DNA of 38,584 nucleotides, taken from assembly GCA_003250475.1 (NCBI GenBank), contig QKGI01000168.1, forward strand, positions 1 through 38,584, given 5' to 3'. Below the pieces are notes generated by a model. It was not told where the DNA came from. It did not search any database and saw only the letters and a program-made list of their open reading frames with translations. Positions 34,203 to 38,584 of the stretch are shown in pieces (position 1 is the first letter of the stretch; each line of letters opens with the position of its first letter). The position numbers were made by a program, and so were the translations under genes. The DNA is from Bacteroidota bacterium (GTDB taxonomy: Bacteria > Bacteroidota > Bacteroidia > Bacteroidales > VadinHA17).

Positions 34203-35111
34203 CTATTTTGCCTCAGAGTGCCTGGACCTGTTGGTCAGGGTGAATACCCTTGAAATGTTAAACCCGAAATGAATATCACCATGAGTCCACTGACCTGTTG
34301 TCTCCCCTATAAATCCCTTTTCAATCATTGAAAGAGAATTAGTGAATATCAGCTGGAAGACATGACCGCCGGTCTCAATATCAAATCCCACTGACAAAGG
34401 GTTAAAAACAGGCTGACTCATGTATTCATTATTTGCGTTAAGGAGATAGAAATATTCGGCATTCAGGCTAATACGTTTCGTCAGTTTAATTCTTCCTCCG
34501 GCACCTATAGCCCATAAATCATTCGGGTCAAGTTCAGTAGGAACAAGATTGCGGTGAACGTAAGACGGGCTTACCTGGATTGAAAATGCCTGGTTTATCT
34601 TTCTTGCAATAAGTAACTGGCTGGAATATGAAAGACGTGATGAAAAATAGTTTGTCCGTTCAGGATCGGACCATTTTACTGTTTCAACAGCCATAGAAGA
34701 AAAGAAAGATACGGAAACAGGCATGTTTTTAAGTCCTGATGATTGGCGCATTGCAGAAAGCTTAATAAATCCGTCATAAGTTTTTTCGTAAGACCCCCTC
34801 CCGACACCTACCATTAGCCAGTCGGTAATTCCGTATTCCAGGCTGAAGTGGATATTCGACTGATCAAGGCCGAAAAGCTCATAAGCACCCGAGTTCAATC
34901 TTCCGAATCGGTGAGAAATCCTGAAGTCAAGCTGCCCTGATGGCATTCTCTCAATTGAGTGACCATTCATAATACGGGTTGACTTGAAAGTTGCAGCAGT
35001 AAAGATGGTTTCCTCCTTCTTGCTATCATTAAGCAAATCCATCAGATCATCCTGTGCAGACAAGCTTATTGTCATCAGGGTAATGAGAAATGCTAATAGA
35101 ACGCGATTCAT
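34203..35111 (-). CDS. DUF5777-family outer-membrane beta-barrel protein
   Basis: The 302-residue protein has a signal peptide (about 1-19, ending SLSAQ). From about residue 35 it shows repeated amphipathic strands with the DUF5777 pattern: ATFKSTRIMNGHSIERMPSGQLDFRISHRFG, FGLDQSNIHFSLEYGITDWLMVGVGRG, and a C-terminal barrel with HVFQLIFTNS. The family is annotated as a membrane-bound beta-barrel of unknown function. It sits 13 bases downstream of the smaller cytochrome gene. Given the neighbours, a channel or conduit for the haem proteins is a reasonable hypothesis and nothing more. Confidence 0.85.
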   Translation of the reverse strand: MNRVLLAFLITLMTISLSAQDDLMDLLNDSKKEETIFTAATFKSTRIMNGHSIERMPSGQLDFRISHRFGRLNSGAYELFGLDQSNIHFSLEYGITDWLMVGVGRGSYEKTYDGFIKLSAMRQSSGLKNMPVSVSFFSSMAVETVKWSDPERTNYFSSRLSYSSQLLIARKINQAFSIQVSPSYVHRNLVPTELDPNDLWAIGAGGRIKLTKRISLNAEYFYLLNANNEYMSQPVFNPLSVGFDIETGGHVFQLIFTNSLSMIEKGFIGETTGQWTHGDIHFGFNISRVFTLTNRSRHSEAK

Positions 35112-35124
35112 ATGAATTTCCTTA

Positions 35125-35535
35125 TTAATTGTCTGGCATACCTTTTTTTACCCAGATATCAAATTGAATTATTGAGCAATCCATTAGTTTTCCTCCGTTC
35201 TTCGGCATAGGAGAATAAGTTCCGGTATGTTTTATTGAGCCTGCTATGGCAGTTGCTCTTATCTGAACATCTGCGTAGTCCTCAAGCCGGATATTGTTTC
35301 CAAGACTGGCGGCAGAGGAGTTGGAGTGGCACGAAAGGCAGTTACTGCTTAACATAGGGGCAATCGTGCTGCTGAAAGTGACATTTGTTGTGTCACAGAG
35401 AGTATTGTAAGAAGGATATAATGCTTCTTCATTATCATAGTAGCAGGAAGCCAGGAGGACGATTACAGTAATTGCAATCACCGGAAGTAAACACCACCTA
35501 CGTCTGTACCTGCTAGTTATCAAGGTATCCATCAT
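35125..35535 (-). CDS. Mono-haem c-type cytochrome lipoprotein
   Basis: The 136-residue protein has a signal with lipobox ending at Cys31 (VLLASC). It has one haem c site, CLSCH (Cys66, Cys69, His70), with Met110 (SPMPKNGG) as probable sixth ligand. Extra cysteines at 47 (LCDTT) and 120 (MDCSII) may form a disulfide. Its whole mature part resembles the C-terminal third of the larger cytochrome encoded just upstream. The two genes overlap by 23 bases, implying coupled translation. It should carry electrons at the outer face of a membrane. Confidence 0.85.
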   Translation of the reverse strand: MMDTLITSRYRRRWCLLPVIAITVIVLLASCYYDNEEALYPSYNTLCDTTNVTFSSTIAPMLSSNCLSCHSNSSAASLGNNIRLEDYADVQIRATAIAGSIKHTGTYSPMPKNGGKLMDCSIIQFDIWVKKGMPDN

Positions 35536-36496
35536 TTATCCATAATTCGAACTGACGAATCCTGCAGGTTGAGAGAGAGCCTGCAGGCGGCATTTTTGGA
35601 ACACCGTTACCCCTTAGTGCATCCATGAGAATTCCGTTGCCAGCAACAACAGATACAGTTGTATAATCCTCAAGTCTTACGTTTCCCCCGGGGACCGTGC
35701 CGCTGTGACAGCCCGTACAAAATGTCTTTATGACAGGCCATATCGTACCGGAAAAAGTCACCGGACTGAGTGTATCACAGATTTCACCACAGTATTCATC
35801 CAGGGCACCGTACCTTATCCAGGCTGCAATGGAATCAATCTGAGCCGAAGTAAGCCGTGCCAGGGGAGCTGGTGGCATCCTGTCCTCTCCATCAGGCGCA
35901 GTAATCACGTTATATAATTTGCTTTCGGCTGGGTTTCCGGGAGTGACAGCATTAAGAGTTGTTGAATATCCTGAAAAAATATAATCCCCCTCATGTGTTA
36001 CTGCATCATGACATCCGGTCATTGCACAGCCTGATACCAGTACCGGGAGGATGTCACGGGAAAAACAGGCGCGTGGATTAACATAACCCGGAGGTTGGGA
36101 TGTTGTATCCGGGCAGGATGTAAGCCGTGCCCCCTGCTCAATCCACAGCCTGATGACTACCCGGCTCTCAAGGTCAAGGGGCCTGTCAGGTGGCATCCGG
36201 TTTTCTCCGGTTTTTGCAATAATTGCCCTGTAAACCGGACTTTCATATGGTTTCCCACTCACAACGGAATGGCTTATGCCAAGATAATCAGTAAGGTCGT
36301 AATTAATATCACCGTTTCCAGCATGGCAACCGGTAATACCGCAGCTATTCCGGAAAACAGGCAATACCTCACGCTCAAAACAAATTTCGGGAAAATTGTC
36401 AGAATTGACTATCTCGTGCCTGCACGATAACAGGCCCAAACAAGCAATCACAAGAAAAAGATATATCAAGCCATGATATGTTCTGCCAGGAATCAT
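35513..36496 (-). CDS. Three-haem cytochrome c-like lipoprotein with CX4CH sites
   Basis: From the ATG at 36496 the protein has 327 residues with a lipoprotein signal ending at Cys25 (GLLSC); a start 17 codons upstream would spoil the signal. Three similar domains follow. The first two carry CGITGCH (52-58) and CAMTGCH (157-163), haem sites with four residues between the cysteines, each followed by NRMPP/DRMPP (Met101, Met207). The third has the standard CTGCH (260-264) with Met302 in PKMPPAG. The order fits a family of Bacteroidota proteins I recall as cytochrome c domain proteins. It is the first gene of the minus-strand operon and divergent from a cupredoxin gene. Confidence 0.82.
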   Translation of the reverse strand: MIPGRTYHGLIYLFLVIACLGLLSCRHEIVNSDNFPEICFEREVLPVFRNSCGITGCHAGNGDINYDLTDYLGISHSVVSGKPYESPVYRAIIAKTGENRMPPDRPLDLESRVVIRLWIEQGARLTSCPDTTSQPPGYVNPRACFSRDILPVLVSGCAMTGCHDAVTHEGDYIFSGYSTTLNAVTPGNPAESKLYNVITAPDGEDRMPPAPLARLTSAQIDSIAAWIRYGALDEYCGEICDTLSPVTFSGTIWPVIKTFCTGCHSGTVPGGNVRLEDYTTVSVVAGNGILMDALRGNGVPKMPPAGSLSTCRIRQFELWINDGYLDN

Positions 36497-36632
36497 ACTT
36501 CTACAATTCAAATATGTTATTCCCGAAGTAAATATAGATAATTCCATTAAATCACCTTTCCACGATCACATTATACTTTAAAATGAACAAAATGAGCCGC
36601 CAGGTGTTTGATTTTATCAACTACGTGGTAAG

Positions 36633-37022
36633 ATGAAAAGAATAATAAATGCAAAAGTCGGGATTTCACTCAAATTTATTTTTCTTATCGCTGTATTCAG
36701 TGTTCTGAGCAGCTGTGAGAAAATGTCTGATGTGGATAATCAGGGAGGAGATTCGGGAGGATCAAATGGACCTGTTGCAAATGAAGTACTTATTCAAGGT
36801 ATGGCTTTCACTCCATCAACTATCACAATTGTGGCAAACACAACTGTTACATGGACGAACAAAGATGCAGTCCCTCATACGGTTACAAGTGATAATGGAC
36901 TTTTTGAAAGTGGAACAATAACTACAAACGGCACCTTTAGCTACACATTTACGGCAGCGGGAACGTACTCATACCATTGTGCGGTTCATCCATCCATGAC
37001 AGCTAAATTAACGGTTAACTAG
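36633..37022 (+). CDS. Cupredoxin (plastocyanin/azurin-like) lipoprotein
   Basis: The 129-residue protein has a lipoprotein signal ending at Cys28 (VLSSC), a flexible Gly/Ser/Asn linker (about 33-50), then a cupredoxin domain (about 51-129). Type 1 copper ligands are all visible: His82 (VPHTV), Cys116, His119 and Met122 (YHCAVHPSM). It should carry one electron at the envelope. It is divergent from the cytochrome operon across 136 bases and likely shares control or partners with it. Confidence 0.92.
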   Translation: MKRIINAKVGISLKFIFLIAVFSVLSSCEKMSDVDNQGGDSGGSNGPVANEVLIQGMAFTPSTITIVANTTVTWTNKDAVPHTVTSDNGLFESGTITTNGTFSYTFTAAGTYSYHCAVHPSMTAKLTVN

Positions 37023-37463
37023 TTACAATGGTGAGCCACTCCCAATACCCGGCCATCCTGAAGTAGTGGTTACGGGCATTTTTCGTTTCTCTCCGCTCTT
37101 TCAATAATCTGCTGTCGCTAACGGGTTAACCAGTATTGTATTTTCCTGCTGAAGGCTTCTCACTTAAAGGCGTTACATGTTAATGATCCCCAAACCTGTA
37201 AAATGATCTCTGTCAAATACTTTAAAGCCTGCAGGCCACACAGTTCATAACAGAAATAACAGCGGGCCCGGTTTATTCGGTATTGCAGTAAAGGAGTGGA
37301 AATTCTTCAGATGGAGTGTCGATAAATGAGAGGGCCACCATTCCAATGAAATGTCTAAAATATCCCTGCCGCGTGCCAGGGGATTATTCAGGTCACCTGA
37401 TCAGTTAAGGGGTGTTCAATGCAGAGTGCCTTTAAATTCATATATTTAAACAAATTATGGACT
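37023..37463. other. Long gene-free spacer before the M28 peptidase
   Basis: Of these 441 bases, the first 60 hold a probable terminator; the rest has no frame I can support. Near the right end TATATTTA followed by AAACAAATT precedes the peptidase start and may be part of its promoter, but it is not a clean TAnnTTTG box. Confidence 0.5.
37048..37083 (+). terminator. Probable terminator of the cupredoxin gene
   Basis: CCCGGCCA (37048-37055) pairs with TGGTTACGGG (37067-37076) with a two-base bulge, followed by CATTTTT. It lies 26 bases after the stop codon. Confidence 0.45.
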
Positions 37464-38584
37464 ATGAAAAGCAAAGTTATTATCCTGTTAGTATGCCTGC
37501 AGCTTCAAACAATTGCATCCGGACAAAAGGAGGGCCTTTCATCGATCAGTAAGGAAGACCTGAAAGCCCATATGGAATTCTTTGCCTCTGATCTGTTAGA
37601 AGGAAGAGAGACAGGAACGGAGGCGAATGATGTGGTGGCATTATATCTTAAGACCACTATAATGGGATTAGGCCTCAAGCCGGGAAGTCCGGACTACTTC
37701 CAGCACATGCCGCTGCTTTACAAGAAGAATTCCATGGAAAAATCTTTCCTGAAAATTTCGGACACCAATGGAAAGGAGATCTATTCAACGGATTCCATTA
37801 TGCTGCTTACCACAGGCCAGAGCACGATGGCGAAGGAAGGTAAAATTGTCTTTGCAGGTTATGGATACAGAGATGAAAATTCCGCCTATAACGATATGGA
37901 GGGTGTTGACCTGAAAGATAAAATAGTATTGTTCATGTCAAGAACACCTGAAATGATCAGAAATGGAGAAGGGGCAACATCACTTACCTTCCAGTCAGAG
38001 GAAAGTAAAATTGGAAACCTGTTCAGCTCCGGGACTAAAACGCTTCTGCTGGTTTTCGATCCTTCCCATTCCATACAGGATCCTTACCAGTCTGTCCTAC
38101 ATCAACTGACACAGGGAGGACAGGTTTCGCCAAAAGATTCCCCCGCTAATTCTCTGCCATTCATAATTGCTATTGTCAAACCCAATACCGCAAACCAGTT
38201 GCTGAAAACTGACGGCAGGAGCCTGATGCAATTGCAGGAGGAGATAATTTCATCAGGCAAACCGGCTTCTTTTGAGATACCTGGAATCTCGGTTTCAATT
38301 AATGCAGCGGTGGAGAGTCATGAGTTTGACGGTAAAAATGTCATTGGAATCATTGAGGGATCAGATCCGGTACTGAAGAATGAATACATAGTTTATACTG
38401 CCCATTTTGATCATGTCGGAAAGGACAATAATGGAGAAGTGTTCAACGGGGCAGATGACAATGCATCCGGATCAATAGGACTCCTGGAGACCGCAAAGGC
38501 ATTTATGAGTCTTGAAGAGAGACCCCTGAGATCGATAATCTTCTTATGGGTTAACGGCGAGGAAAAAGGGCTGATCGGGTCAGA
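37464..38584 (+). CDS. M28-family metallopeptidase with PA-like insert (3' end cut by the window)
   Basis: 373 residues are visible and the frame is open to the edge. A signal peptide (about 1-20, ending ASGQ) is followed by an N-terminal segment KEDLKAHMEFFASDLLEGRETGT, a PA-like part (about 110-250, with GKIVFAGYGYRDE and LKDKIVLF), and the M28 zinc domain: AHFDHVG (His314, Asp316), GADDNASG (Asp331/Asp332) and NGEEKGLIGS (Glu366-Glu367). These are the metal and catalytic residues of aminopeptidase-type M28 enzymes. It should act in the periplasm or outside on peptides. The C-terminal ligand lies beyond the window. Confidence 0.92.
   Translation, partial: MKSKVIILLVCLQLQTIASGQKEGLSSISKEDLKAHMEFFASDLLEGRETGTEANDVVALYLKTTIMGLGLKPGSPDYFQHMPLLYKKNSMEKSFLKISDTNGKEIYSTDSIMLLTTGQSTMAKEGKIVFAGYGYRDENSAYNDMEGVDLKDKIVLFMSRTPEMIRNGEGATSLTFQSEESKIGNLFSSGTKTLLLVFDPSHSIQDPYQSVLHQLTQGGQVSPKDSPANSLPFIIAIVKPNTANQLLKTDGRSLMQLQEEIISSGKPASFEIPGISVSINAAVESHEFDGKNVIGIIEGSDPVLKNEYIVYTAHFDHVGKDNNGEVFNGADDNASGSIGLLETAKAFMSLEERPLRSIIFLWVNGEEKGLIGS

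Overview
The window reads as chromosomal DNA of a member of the Bacteroidota, most likely of the Bacteroidales/Marinilabiliales type. The signs are a SusC/SusD pair controlled by an ECF sigma factor and FecR, lipoprotein signals in the Bacteroidota style, TAnnTTTG promoter boxes with little Shine-Dalgarno signal, and family members typical of the phylum (DUF3788, DUF5777, DUF3108, SiaC-like and tRNA_anti-like proteins). I could not run database searches. Names rest on motifs and remembered family sequences.

Layout. (1) 0.1-12.5 kb is a glycan-use locus. A three-domain secreted enzyme (alpha/beta-hydrolase + SGNH esterase + GH31 glycosidase) converges, across a shared terminator, on a minus-strand run of ECF sigma factor, FecR, STN-type SusC and SusD. 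A second secreted esterase is divergent from the sigma gene. (2) 12.6-18.5 kb holds a HAD phosphatase, a DUF3788 protein, a repeat-filled spacer, an M16 zinc protease lipoprotein and an orphan FGGY sugar kinase. (3) 18.8-24.3 kb, plus strand, holds an outer-membrane barrel protein, CvpA, tyrosyl-tRNA synthetase, a Wzz-like chain-length protein and an O-antigen ligase/polymerase. (4) 24.3-30.4 kb, minus strand, is a probable operon of tolC-type, membrane-fusion, tsaB, DUF3108, efp and SpoIIE-type phosphatase genes. (5) 30.5-32.8 kb, plus strand, holds class II aldolase, a small ribbon-helix-helix-like protein, a SiaC-like regulator and tRNA-Gln, whose 3' end and terminator are repeated downstream. 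(6) 33.1-37.0 kb is an envelope redox island: two haem c lipoproteins, a DUF5777 barrel, YceI and an OB-fold protein on the minus strand, with a divergent cupredoxin lipoprotein. (7) A truncated M28 peptidase runs off the right edge.

The parts most likely to be new are the three-activity GH31 fusion, which lacks the usual GH31 N-terminal sandwich, and the redox island with CX4CH haem motifs, a paralogous haem-domain duplication and an outer-membrane barrel. The repeats at 13.8-14.1 kb and after tRNA-Gln are also worth a look. The rest is ordinary housekeeping and envelope biology.
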